This document shows positions 1 through 10,219 of a stretch of 13,485 bases of DNA, piece after piece. The DNA comes from Monoraphidium neglectum. Its lineage: Eukaryota > Chlorophyta > Chlorophyceae > Sphaeropleales > Selenastraceae. Each line of letters opens with the position of its first letter. Positions within the stretch are counted from its first letter, which is position 1. Location of the stretch: contig NW_014012764.1 of NCBI RefSeq assembly GCF_000611645.1, positions 1-13,485 of the forward strand, read 5' to 3'. Both the position numbers and the translations under genes were made by a program. Below the pieces are notes generated by a model. That model was not told the DNA's origin, searched no databases, and saw only the letters and a list, made by a program, of their open reading frames with translations.

Positions 1-51
1 CCACCACAAGCAGGCGATCCAGAGGTCTTGGTTGCTGCTCATTGAACTCAC

Positions 52-3000
52 CTCAAAACTAGGTGGGCGGCCGTCAGGATGGAGCCGCCATGTGTGCACG
101 TGGCCGTCGCTCAGCAAGCAGTACAGCCGATACGACGCAAGCCCCACCTCCGCCCCAAGCAGCGCAGCCGCCGACAGCTGCGGCACGCAGGTCAACACCG
201 CCCCACCGCCGTTGGTGTCGAGCTGGGGGCAAGGGCAAGCGCGACAACAGGGTGGTAGTTTTGGTGGCATCGGGCAGCACAGATGCTTCGTCGGCCTCCG
301 CATGTCAAACCATATGCAGCAGGCGATTAGCAGCAGCAGATGGACGCCTTAATATCCAAAGAAAGCCCGTCCACCACTCAAAAACCAGCATGCCGCTGCC
401 CCATTTCTGGCCAGTTGCCTCCCCCGCACAAGCAGGCTTCTTGCCCCCCGCGCTTCACGCAACACCAGCAAGGTGCCCACCCACACCCCTAGCAGCTCGG
501 AGCCGCTGCCAGCCAGACCCCCTGTCAACCCACCAACCGGACGCTGCCGTCGTCGAATGCGGCCAGCAGCAGGCCGGGCGCCAGCATCTGCAGCCGCGAA
601 GCAGGGCTTGACAGCTCCATCCAGGTTATAAAGGTTTGGCGCAGGTCGAACAGGCTGCGGAGTGAGCGGATGGGTGGGAGATGCGCACGACGAGTGTGGA
701 CATGGTGAGTGCGCACGGCTGTCCCTGGGAATGCTGGCGTCCAGATGCGGGTGCGGCGGGGCAGGGTGGTGTTCTTGAGACAGGCGGCCGGCCAACTTCC
801 ATCAAAGTTCAGCGTGTTCGACAAGCGGACAGGCCGGCAGCCCTGCGCCACAGGCCCGTGGCGCCGTGCAAGACCAGCGATGTTCGGCCCCACCTACACG
901 CACCTGACCGCGTCGCCGGCCGCACAGAACAGCCGGTCAGCGCCGCAGAAGCCGAGGCAGCTAAGGCCCCCGTCGCCCCCGGGCACGCCAGGATTTGCGA
1001 GCTTCATTTGAAACAGCGGCTCGAGGCCGGCCGTCCGCCAAGCCACCACAGTGCCATCCAGGCTGCCAGTCACCAGCAGCGGCGCGCCGCCGTCCCCGTC
1101 CCCACCACCCGCCCCGCCGGGCGGCAGCAAAGGGCCTGGCTCTGCTGGCCCGCACCCCATGCTGCCCGGCCCGCCGCAGCGGGCCCCCACACCGGCAGCA
1201 TGCTGCGCTGCGGAGCCCGGGCGCTTGGCAGCGGCCGCTGCCGTCCCCTGCGCCAGTGCGGCGAGCGCGAGACGATGGATGCCGCCAGGAAAGTGGCCAA
1301 AGGTGCGCCACTTCACAAGGGCTGTGCCGTCTGCCCCGCCAAGCCTCCACGCCTGAAACAGGATTTTGATCATGCAAGGAAGACAAGCGTGCGGCAGTCA
1401 ACAATAGCGTTGCGTGCGCCGTGACAGTTCAGAACCACAAACGTAATGCCGGAGGAGGACAGCGTAACTGCAGAGGGAGCTGCTTCACTTGCGCGGCGCA
1501 GCGAAGGCGCCGCACACATGCGTTAGGGCGTGCGGCGCCCGCTGCTCACCGTGGCATGCGGCGCCGCGGTCGCGGTGAACAGCAGCCCGCCCTGCAGGCA
1601 CAGCGCGCAGTCCACCAGCGGCTGCGGGGCCAGCCCGCGCCACGAGAAGCGGTGGGCGCCGCTCGACGCGTCGAAACCGTGGAGGTCGGCCTGCGGGCCG
1701 CACCGACATCGGATGCGACAGTGCAAAGTACAATCATCATGTTTGGCCCGTGCGGGGATGCCTGGCCATCGCTGCTTCCTTTTGAGGGCAGTACTGGCCA
1801 CACTAAGCATCTTCACTGGCCTGCTGATGCGCAAGGGTTGCGCTCTTGCTGGTCCCTGTGGCATACGTGTGGGCCGAGTTGCTCTTGACTGGGCACCTTG
1901 TTGACACACGGCGCGTGGCAGGCACCTTGCCGCGGCGCACGCAACTATGGAGCGCTTTGTCGCCTTGCACACCTGGTCAAGCACGAGCAGCAGCTGCTCC
2001 TTCGTGTGGAGCTGCAGCTTGACCGTGCCTCCCCGTCCCACCGGCCGCGGGCCGCGCTCCCGCTCGCGCCCCGCGACGCCGGGCTCTGCGGCAGGCCGAG
2101 GCAGGCTGGCGCGCCCACGCGCGGCAGGCGGCACGGCGTGCAGGCGTGCGTGAGCACGCAGCGCGAGAGCAATGAGATACCTGAGAGCCCCAGCTGAACA
2201 AGGTTTGAACACCTTTTGACACCCCCAAAATTGCAACATATGGGTATTTCGGCACCCTGGCACACACTCTGTCATTCCGCCGACCAGGCTCACCAGAACT
2301 CCAGTCTCTGGCGCGCCCGCTCGTACCGCCCGTAACCCCAAGGCACCGCCTGGCCTGCGGCCGTCAGCAGCGGCCGCTCGGCGGCCGGCACGACGCCGGA
2401 GGCCTTGGCGTAGCCGTCAGTGTCGGGGTCGCTGGCCAGGGCCCTCACGCCGCTGGAGCTGGCCATGATGACGTCATCGGTCCTGCGCACGCGTCACGCA
2501 GCAGCGCCACACGGAGCACAGAGCAGGAGTGACCTGAGAGCTTGCAAAGGAAATCGGCAGTCGCTTTGCAAACATTCACACCTCCGGACTGCAGCGCAGG
2601 AGATGCGATGCGGCCGCATTTTTGGAGCCGCTGGCGGCAGGACGCAGGTTTGCCTATGCCCGATAGAGGTGTGCACCCATTCCACGCGTGACCATGCACC
2701 TTGGGTTGTACAGCAGCTGTGTCGCCACGCCTTTGCACAGCTCCAGCGGGCAGATGGACCGCTGCGCCAGGCGGTCGAGCGACCACACCCGCAGGCTGCC
2801 GTCGAGGCAGCTGCCGAGCAGCAGGTTGCCGCACGGCGCGACTGCGGTGACAAAGTCGCGTGGCAGCTGCAGGTGCGCGAGTTCTATGGGCGCGGCTGTC
2901 TCGGCGCCTTGTTGGATGGTCGTCCAGGTCTTGAGGGCTGAGGAGGTCAGGCTGACAAAGGTGCCGCGGCCGGCGCAGCAGACAAATTTGACGCGCCCGA

Positions 3001-3508
3001 GGTGCTGCTGCTTGTGCGCAGGGACGAACCCTGGCTGCTGCTCGTTGTCATCTGAAGAAGTGCGCATTGCAGAAGTTGACATAAAATGCTTACGCGAGCA
3101 ACATTCCCAACTTGCTCATCGTCGAAAGCTCGAGTACAAGAGATAAGCGACGAAGTCAAAAGGGTCAACGCAAATAAAAAAATACGTACTTAGAAGCATG
3201 TGTGCAGCATACTCGCAGGATACCGTACAGGTTGCAGAGCCCTGTGTCTGGTGACAGTGGTATGCCGCGTCTGCACCACGCAGCAGCTGCTGGCCTGATT
3301 GCAACACCGCCAACAGACTTTGCGTGCTGATGCCAAGGCTGCCAATCCTGGCTGCCCTGCCCCAGGTTAACCTGCCCTGCGATACATTGCGATTGGCCAG
3401 CACCAGCAGACCTTGTGTGTGCTGACAAAGCTGGAGGTGCACGAATTCCAAATCACTGCCCTTCACAGGATCTGTCTGCTGTTCACCTGAACTCATGAAC
3501 AGCTCCAT
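52..3508 (-). CDS. WD40-repeat protein, multi-exon, 3' end beyond the left edge
   Basis: Proposed exons in coding order: 3508-3190, 3051-2700, 2482-2294, 2180 to about 1946, 1690-1550, 1352-904, 654-534, 222-52, then a GTGAGT donor at 51-46 leading out of the window. The joined protein shows several beta-propeller blade endings, such as LDGSLRVWSLD, LDGTVVAWRT, FDDGSVRLLD and LSDGHVHTWRL, plus degenerate blades. Exon phases agree at all junctions except exon 4 to exon 5, where the best-looking donor (GTGCCT after 1926) is out of phase and only a weak donor after 1946 fits. Exon 6 carries an Ala/Gly/Pro-rich insertion between blades. The first exon (3508-3190) has little recognisable homology and is the least certain. 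WD40 propellers are protein-interaction scaffolds. I cannot assign a subfamily, and no catalytic or membrane domain is visible. Confidence 0.75.
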
Positions 3509-3548
3509 GCCATCTCAGAAGCCCACAAGGCCAGGGGAGAAACAACAC

Positions 3549-3553
3549 TTACA
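3549..3553 (-). terminator. TGTAA poly(A) signal of the J-domain gene
   Basis: On the minus strand TGTAA lies 8 bases after the TGA stop, implying an extremely short 3' UTR. The same bases read GCCTGTAAGT, which also resembles a strong 5' splice site, so a 3'-UTR intron or a readthrough transcript into the WD40 gene cannot be excluded. Confidence 0.5.
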
Positions 3554-3561
3554 GGCAAGCA

Positions 3562-5301
3562 TCATATGAACACCTTTTTCCGCTTGCTGCTGCTCTTGCG
3601 CCGCTGCCACTCGTCCTCACCCTCGCTGCCGCTGCCGCCGCCCTCTCTGCCGCCGCCGTCAGCTTTCAAGCTGCCGCCGTCTCTGCTGCTGCCGCCGCCC
3701 GGCGGCTTTGATTTCAAGGCCCCCTCCTCCTCTTCCCCGTCTCCCCGCCGCCTGTAGCTGCTGACCGCCTGCCGCTTGCGCGTCGCCTCTTCCTTCCGCT
3801 TCTGCATCTGAGCCATGATCTCCGATTGGAAGCTGCTCAGCTGCGGGCCGGCATCGTGACACCGAGGGCAGGACGAAATTCAGGGCAAGCTTAGTGCAAT
3901 ACACGCCTGGCTGGAAGCAGCGAAAAGCTGCAGCTGTGCGCTGCTGCAACCCCCCAGGTCGCCCCTCGCCCCCCGCAGCGCCGGCCCGTCACCACCCTTT
4001 GCTGACAACCCTGCGCGCCTGATAGGCACGGCTGCGACAGCCTAGACATCCCAGGGACCACCTACGCCGCCACCCACCTCCTGTTTCCGTAGCTCCTTCT
4101 TCTTTTCGGTGGCGCGTGCGTTGATCTCCACACGCTCTGCTACTGTGGCCGCCGCCTCGCGCTTCTCTTTCTCCCCCTTGGCCGCCACCGCCGCACGTTT
4201 CAACAGCTCCTCCTAAAACGGAGTGATGCGAGTTTACGCGCGTGCATGTGGGCCCAAGTGCATGCGCTGCGCGCAAGCGGCAGCAGGGGCAGCTGCAGTG
4301 CCGCTCGCGCTGCGAGCGGCACACACGGCCCTTGTCGGTTGCTTGCAGCATGCATTTGTCGCTGAACGCCTGCACCTTGCCACCTCCTATTCGCTCTGGT
4401 GCAACCGCTGCTGTCGCCGTCGCCGCCACCATCTTGAACAGCGTGATGTGCTGTCCCCTGCCAGACGGCTCAGCTTCCCGCCAACTTCCCCCAGCTGCTG
4501 CCCACCAGCTTCCCGGGGTCTCGCAGCTCCCGGTATGCCTGGTTCAGCTGCTCAAAAGCCTTCCGCGCCGCGTCGCCCGCAACCTGTGTAAAGGTGGATG
4601 CACGTTGACAATACAATTTGCAGGAGCGCAGGGTCGACAGCGCACCACCGTGACGCAATTCGCCCTTGCCATTGTCGCGACTGCAGGCCTGCCCGCTGCA
4701 TGCGTGCGCATGCATCCGCGCCCGACGCCGCCGCGGCAAGGCCGGTATGGCGCGCTGCGGCAAACTGGGAGAGCCAGGGGCCTCAATCCAACCCCGCACC
4801 TTGTCGGGGTGCACATAAACGGACAGCCGCCGGTACGCCTTCGAAACATCCGAGTCTGTGCAGCCCCAGACTGGTCGCCCCAGCTCGTCCACGTCTGGCT
4901 TGGGCAGCTGCAGCAGCCTATAATGGAGCGGATGGGTCGGGGTCAGCGCGACAAACGTGCCCACATGCAAGCCGCTCGCGACACATGAGCATGGGCGCAG
5001 GGTGACAAGTTGCGAAGCCACCGTGCGCCAGCTAGCAGACGCGGCTGCAAAGCACGGCGCGGACCTGCATGCGGATGCTGGGATTGATGGGATCCTCCCT
5101 TGCACACCTGAAGTAATCGCCATCACGGAAGGCTAGTGCTATGCGCTGCACCGCGTCAGCTGCGGTGATCGGCGCTGTCTCCTGCCGCAGTCGGTCCTCC
5201 TCAGACTGCACCTTCGCGGCCTGCTTTGCCTCCGGATCTGGTATGGCAGCTGCTACGCCGGCATGCACCTTTGTGAAGGCCCGCTCGAATGCACGGTCCA
5301 T
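3562..5301 (-). CDS. J-domain (DnaJ) protein, DNAJC8-like, five exons, about 267 aa
   Basis: Exons 5301-5108, 4917-4800, 4583-4506, 4212-4078 and 3840-3562 join in phase with GT-AG borders and end at TGA. A charged N-terminal helix region is followed by a J domain beginning DYFRLLQLP; KAYRRLS lies before the catalytic HPD loop (about residues 101-103), then ARKAFEQLNQAYRELRDP. The HPD tripeptide stimulates Hsp70 ATPase. After the J domain comes a Lys/Glu/Ala-rich probable coiled coil (EELLKRAAVAAKGEKEKRE), then a Gly/Ser-rich, acidic tail ending in a basic RRKSSSKRKK stretch that could be a nuclear localisation signal. This order and size resemble DNAJC8/SPF31, a spliceosome-associated J protein, but no zinc finger or substrate domain confirms it. 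The start is the in-frame ATG at 5301; the frame remains open to an ATG at 5379, so a longer N-terminus or an upstream exon is possible. Confidence 0.88.
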
Positions 5302-5612
5302 CAGACTTGCTGGGAAGCGATCTACGTGTACATCTGCCGTGGTCAATTGATTTTTAATGTAAAAACAATCACAAAGCAATTGCGTTGCACATCAACCACC
5401 ATGCATGCTTCTCGGCACTCGCATGCGAGGCCCTCGGCCTGCACATCCATCACGCGGGGCAATCCGGCCTCCCGAGGTGGACATAGGGCTCGTAGTGTAA
5501 TCGTGTCTAAAGCGCATACCAGCGAACACGCTGCAGGTGGGCGTGGTGGCTCGCGACAGGGTGCGGTCTGTCCGTTTGCACCTTCAATGGCCAGGCACTC
5601 GCTGCCGGCCAC
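5302..5612. promoter_or_regulatory. Divergent intergenic region, J-domain gene / P450 gene
   Basis: About 310 bases separate the two proposed starts and should hold both promoters and 5' UTRs. An AT-rich island at about 5343-5390 stands out from the GC-rich surroundings. On the minus strand a short upstream ORF (ATG TAC ACG TAG, 5333-5322) precedes the J-domain start. I see no convincing TATA box. Parts of this region may be 5' exon if either start is further upstream. Confidence 0.35.
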
Positions 5613-8600
5613 ATGCGCCGCATCGCCCCGCCGCAGCCCGTTCAAGCAGTCACCTCCCACGTTGTTGCTCCACACCATTGCCATCACCTTGCACTCGGCC
5701 GTGCAGGTGTTGCGGAGGCCGCGCCGCTCCAGGCGCCCGATGCCAATGATGGCAGCAGCAGCAGCGGCGGCGCCGCCCCCTCCGCAGCACCCGATGCCGC
5801 GAGCCCCGGCAGGTGCCCCTTCCTCGCGTCGCTCCCTCCCCCGCCGCCGTCTGCGGCACCGTGGTACCTGCGCCCCCTCTCGGTCATCGACACGCCCACG
5901 TGGCAGGAGGCCGCCGTGGCCGGCCGCCCGCTGATCATGGGCGAGTTCCTTCTGCAGCCGGCGGTGACGACCTGCACGGGTGACCTGGCGCGCGAGGTGC
6001 TGACGTCAGAGGGCGACAAGACCACGGTCGGCTGGCCAGCCCACTTTGACGAGCTGTTCGGCAAGGAAGCGATGATCCTGCAGAAGGGCGAGGGGCACAG
6101 GGCGCTTCGCGCGCTGATGCAGCCGGCGTTCACAGCGGAGGCCGTCGGCGGCTTCGTGTGAGTCGGGGTGGGGGGATGCACGTGGCGCGTGCTGTGTCGG
6201 CATGCGTGCGTGTGCGTGCATGTGTTTGTGTGATGACGGTGGTGATCCAAGTTGAACGTGTGCATGCTTGTGTGACTGCGTGTATGTCAGTGCAAGCATG
6301 TTTTCCCTTGCGTCTGTGTCGTGTGAGGTGGTGTGTGAGCGCAAAACCACGGGGGTTGTGGCGAAAGAACGATTAGCTGGAGCTACTGCCTGACCGGCCA
6401 TCCGGCACCCGGCCAGCTGGCTACCCAACCAGCCAGCTGCAGCAGCCGCAGCGGTGGCGGCATTCAAGGCAAAGTTACTTGCTTATGATGCAGGCAGCCG
6501 GTTGTCCCCAAAGGCGTTATGTCAGCCGCTTCCACCCAGCTGCGCTGCCCACACGGCAAGCAAATACAGGCTGACCCTGTCCATTTGCGTTGGGCAGCTG
6601 TGGGGCCCAAAAGGGCAACCAGCCCGCTTCTCCCCGCCTCGCCTGCCTCTGGCGAAACAACCCTCTGCCGCTCAACTCATTCCCCCCTCTGCACCCCCCT
6701 CCCCCGCAGCCCGCGCATATCCGAGATTGCAGGCAGTTACCTTTCGTCGTGGGCGGGGCAGGGCGGGCCCGTCAAAGGCTACGACAGCCTGAAGCAGATG
6801 GCGTTCGACGTAATCCTGCAGGTGCATGAGCCACAGTGCGTCATGATCGCGTAGCGATTACGGGGCCGGGCCACGAAACAGAGACCGAGCAATGCAGCAG
6901 GGGGGGATCGAACCTGACGGGGCCAAGCTGAGTTTGAGGCGAATTCAAATGAAAAGATGCCAGCAGGTGCGGGGTGCTGCGTTGGCTGGCAGCAAGCAGG
7001 CCGTCCCTTCCAGCCGCCACCGCCACCGCTGCAGCTGCCACCAAGCACCACCCCGAACCTGCCGGGGCGAAGCCGGCAAAGCCCACAAGCACGCCTCCCC
7101 AGCCGCAGTCGTGCCCCCGCATGACTCAGCGCGTCGCACTCCCGTACATCCGCCCTCCACTTTACCTTCCCACCACGGCCGTCAAACGCAGGTCGTGCTC
7201 GGCAAGCGGTGCGCCCCAGACGAGGCGCGGGAGATGTTGCGCCTGTTCACCATTTGGACCCAGGGCCTCTTCACAGTGCTGCCCTACGACCTGCCATTCC
7301 TGGCTTACGGCAAGGCCACACGCGCAAGACAGGTGCGCGTGCGTCGCACGCTCGTGCGTGCACCCAGGGCAAAGGGGCGGCTTCGCCTACGGCGCGCGTG
7401 CGGCTTGTGATCGGGAGCGGTGGCCCGGCGTTTGTCAAGAGCGACGCCGACGGCGGCCTGGCCTGTTTGCCCCCCAGCAGTGCCGCCGGCGCGTCGCGTC
7501 CCTCCGCCTTCCGCCGCCGTCATGGCCCCAGCCGACCTGCTTGCCTCTGCATCAACGCCTTCATTTGCGTTTGACCCCATTCCCCCCATCTGCAATTATC
7601 GGATTTTGAATACTGAAGGCTTTGGGAGTCTATACGAGGGCGGCCATCAAGGCCGCGCGCGAGGCGGCGGAAGCTGGGGAGCCGCCGGGCGGCATGCTGG
7701 CCACCATGCTTGCGAAAGACGCCGACGGAAACGGGTGCGCGCACATGCCGTGGGTTGCCCACAATATAGAGCTCATGAGTTGCCTTTTTTCACAGCATTG
7801 CTATGCTAGCATCACAAACAAAAATAAGCCCCATCTGGAAGGCTGCCCGTTTGTCAAGCGCAGGGAGCTGTGGAGCGCACGCCTCGCCCCGTTCCCGGCC
7901 CGCGATCTCACGGTTGGATCCGCCGTCTTGCGCTGCACGCTCCTTGACCCCTGGCGTGTGCGCGCGCGCAGGCTGTCTGACCAGCAGTGTGAAGACAACA
8001 TCATCGGGCTCCTGTTTGGTGAGGGATCACGGCGTCGTTGGGCCGTTTCATGGAAACACCTCCGATCAATGCCCTGTCTCAAGGATCCTCGGCCAACGGC
8101 CCGGCGGGAACCAACCAAACCCCGCATTTCCTGAACGCCCCTCGAAGTGCCGGCGCTCGCCGACGGCGCGTTCCACGCCCCCCCTGTCTTCTGCTCGACG
8201 GATCGGCATCGCGGCGCTGCGCTACGCTTTGATGGTTCGCGCCGCCCTCTTCCCTGAGCAGCACCCCTTGCACGCGCCCCCCCCCCTTCGGCCCTGACCG
8301 TCCTACCCCCAACCGCCCACCCCTCGAGCAGCCGGCCACGACACGAGCACCACCACCCTGTCCCTCATCCTGTGGCGGCTGGCGAATAACCCGGGGGCGT
8401 GGCAAGCGCTGAGGCGGGAGCAGGAGGCGCTCGCCGCGGCCGAGGCGGCGGCCGGCCGCGGGCTGGACGGGCAGTCGCTGAAGGGGATGGTGTACACGGA
8501 GGCGGTCATCAGGTGATGTCATGATGATGTCATGATGACATCATCGGTAGCGTCGGCGCGGCCGCGCACCTCCATGTGTCGCGGGCGGCGGGCATTGAGC

Positions 8601-9551
8601 CGTGCGTCACTGGCTGGGATTGTGTTTCAAGTTTGCGCCCGTGTCGTGGCCGCTGCAGAGAGCGTCTCGACCCATCCGATTGCGTCCGAGCCAAAGGCAG
8701 CAGCAACTCTCTCGACCCGCCCACCCGCGGCCTCCTGCATTCGCAACCCTGCATTCGCTCCCACCTGACCTGCATGCCCGGCACGCCCCCTCCCCTGCTG
8801 CCTAACCCCCGCCCCCTCACACTCTTCCCAGGGAGGCAATGCGCTGCAACAACGTCGTCGGCGGCATGCCCCGCCTGGCGGCGCGCGACTTCGAGCTAGG
8901 GGGACACCGGGTGGAGGAGGGGCAGACGCTGCTGGTGCCCCTGACTTATCTGACAAAACACGACCCCCGCTGGGGGGGCGATGATGAGTTCAGGCCCGAG
9001 CGGTGGCTGGAGGGCGGGAAGGACGCGGCGCAGTCGTGGATCATGCCGTTCGGGGCGGGAAACAGGTGGGGGTGCGCGGGACGGCGGCGCGTCTCGCGCC
9101 TCGCGCAGTGAGACTGCCTGCGCTTTGACAGCGACCATGTGTATCCTCGTTCTCAAAATCCTTCATACAGCAGGAGAAGGCCAGGGTCAGGCTGGGTGCG
9201 GTCGTGCACGCCCGCGAGGCACATGCAAAATAGGTGTCAGGCGAGCGGCGAACGCATGCGCGCCGGCCAGCGAGCCCTACGTAAGCCCTGCAATCGATCA
9301 TGGGCCCAGCCGCCCGCGCCTCGCGCCGTCCACACGCGCGCCGACGCCGCACACATTGCCCGCGATGCCCTGTCACCAGGTACTGCATCGGCGCCCCCCT
9401 GGCGATGGCGGAGGCAAAGGTGTTTTTGGCCCTGCTGGCCCGCGGGTACGACTTCCGGGTCGCAAACGCGGCTAATGTGGCTTGGACGACAACCCCGCCG
9501 ATGGCCGTGCCCAAGTGCGGCCTGCCGCTGACTGTGGTGGCGAGGAGCTAG
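5613..9551 (+). CDS. Cytochrome P450, eight exons, 515 aa, complete
   Basis: Exons 5613-6157, 6710-6821, 7192-7332, 7619-7734, 7972-8018, 8332-8512, 8832-9065 and 9380-9551 join with GT-AG borders and consistent phase, ending in TAG. P450 landmarks appear in order: C-helix GEGHRALR (His162, Arg166), I-helix oxygen-activation motif AGHDTSTTT (321-329), K-helix ExxR as EAMR (382-385), the PERF-type PERW (436-439), and heme-binding FGAGNRYCIG with Cys461 as thiolate ligand. P450s are heme monooxygenases that insert oxygen using electrons from a reductase or ferredoxin. The first 80 or so residues are Ala/Pro/Ser-rich with no hydrophobic anchor, then GRCPF begins the core; this could be a plastid transit peptide or a mis-set start. 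The overall style recalls CYP85-clan and cyanobacterial CYP120-like enzymes, but neither family nor substrate can be assigned from sequence reading. Confidence 0.95.
6176..6335 (+). repeat. TG-rich tract in P450 intron 1
   Basis: An irregular TG/CATG-rich stretch begins about 20 bases after the 5' splice site at 6158. It has runs such as GTGCGTGCATGTGTTTGTGTG and no coding pattern. It is intronic simple sequence, degenerate rather than a clean microsatellite. Confidence 0.7.
8514..8545. repeat. TGATGTCA repeats with a perfect 10-bp inverted repeat
   Basis: Starting one base after the intron 6 donor G of the P450, TGATGTCA occurs twice in tandem. The second copy belongs to an inverted repeat with arms GATGATGTCA (8523-8532) and TGACATCATC (8536-8545) around a 3-base loop. 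It could fold into a small hairpin beside the 5' splice site, or resemble a bZIP-type half-site pair. No function is shown. Confidence 0.6.
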
Positions 9552-9893
9552 GGGGCCGCTCACCGCGGCGCGGCGCGACCCGGCGATGCGCTGCTGCGTG
9601 CCGGCGTGCCAAGGCGGGCTGCTTTGGTTTTGAGAGAAGTGTATATGCATCTGCCCGCCGGCGCACAGCTTGTTCACTGCTTGTTTTTCGGCCAAGCTTT
9701 GTGTTGGTGCTGCCCGCCAAGAAGCTATCTCAGGCATTGGTTTTTGCTGTCCCTCCTTAGCCCGGCAGCAGGATTGACTGGCACGCCCTGGTGACCGCCT
9801 GACAGCCTTACACCTTCCCGCACACATGTGTGCTGGCCTCATGGGCCTGCACCTCCTGTGGCTCGCTTTTACTGCCCCAATTGCCCCATCAAG

Positions 9894-9940
9894 ACACACA
9901 CACGCACACGCACACATGCATGCATGCGCACACACACACT
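9894..9940. repeat. CA-rich simple repeat with ATGC interruptions
   Basis: ACACACAC runs are interrupted by CG and by a TGCATGCATGCG core. The tract lies 343 bases after the P450 stop codon and just before its proposed poly(A) signal, so it is probably in the 3' UTR. Confidence 0.85.
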
Positions 9941-9964
9941 CTCTCTTTTGTTTTGCAAGTCCTG

Positions 9965-9969
9965 TGTAA
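9965..9969 (+). terminator. TGTAA poly(A) signal of the P450 gene
   Basis: This is the first TGTAA I find downstream of the P450 stop codon, giving a 3' UTR of about 430 bases. TGTAA is the established chlorophyte polyadenylation pentamer; the cleavage site itself is not visible. Confidence 0.5.
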
Positions 9970-10174
9970 TCAGTAGCACCTGCAGGCGAGGTGCCTCCTA
10001 CTACGACAGGTAAATGTGAGAGGATCGATAAATCACGACAGGAACCGACGAGTAACAACAGGGGTGGATGCAGGCCAAAGTGATGTCACACGCATGACAC
10101 GCGCTCAAACATCACAGCTCATTCGCCCAGCCCTGCAAGCATACGGCGCCGTTTGCCGCGGCCGCGGCAGCGCT

Positions 10175-10179
10175 TTACA
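10175..10179 (-). terminator. TGTAA poly(A) signal of the SDR gene
   Basis: On the minus strand TGTAA lies about 40 bases beyond the TAG stop of the SDR gene, a plausible position for polyadenylation in a green alga. Confidence 0.5.
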
Positions 10180-10219
10180 AAGATACGCTGGGGACTTTTT
10201 CCGCCACGCTTAGTCGCGC

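Larger units (their letters stand above)
9552..10219. other. Convergent intergenic region, P450 3' side / SDR 3' side
   Basis: No gene is supported here. The stretch holds the 3' UTRs of both convergent genes, a CA-rich tract at 9894-9940, and one TGTAA signal for each strand. Small ORFs in it lack recognisable protein features. Confidence 0.6.

Noticed and set aside
681..1424. A 247-codon plus-strand ORF
   Set aside because: It is antisense to WD40 exons 6 and 7 and has no recognisable domain; long shadow ORFs are expected in GC-rich DNA.
3562..3730. Plus-strand Pro/Ser/Leu-rich ORF near 3566-3757
   Set aside because: It is the complement of the Gly/Ser/Lys-rich last exon of the J-domain protein, which is supported by splicing and domain order.
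5041..5107. Extension of J-domain exon 1 through EDPINPSIRMQ
   Set aside because: Using the GTGTGC donor after 5108 joins in phase to give an unbroken DYFRLLQLP J-domain start, while the extension would be out of phase with exon 2.
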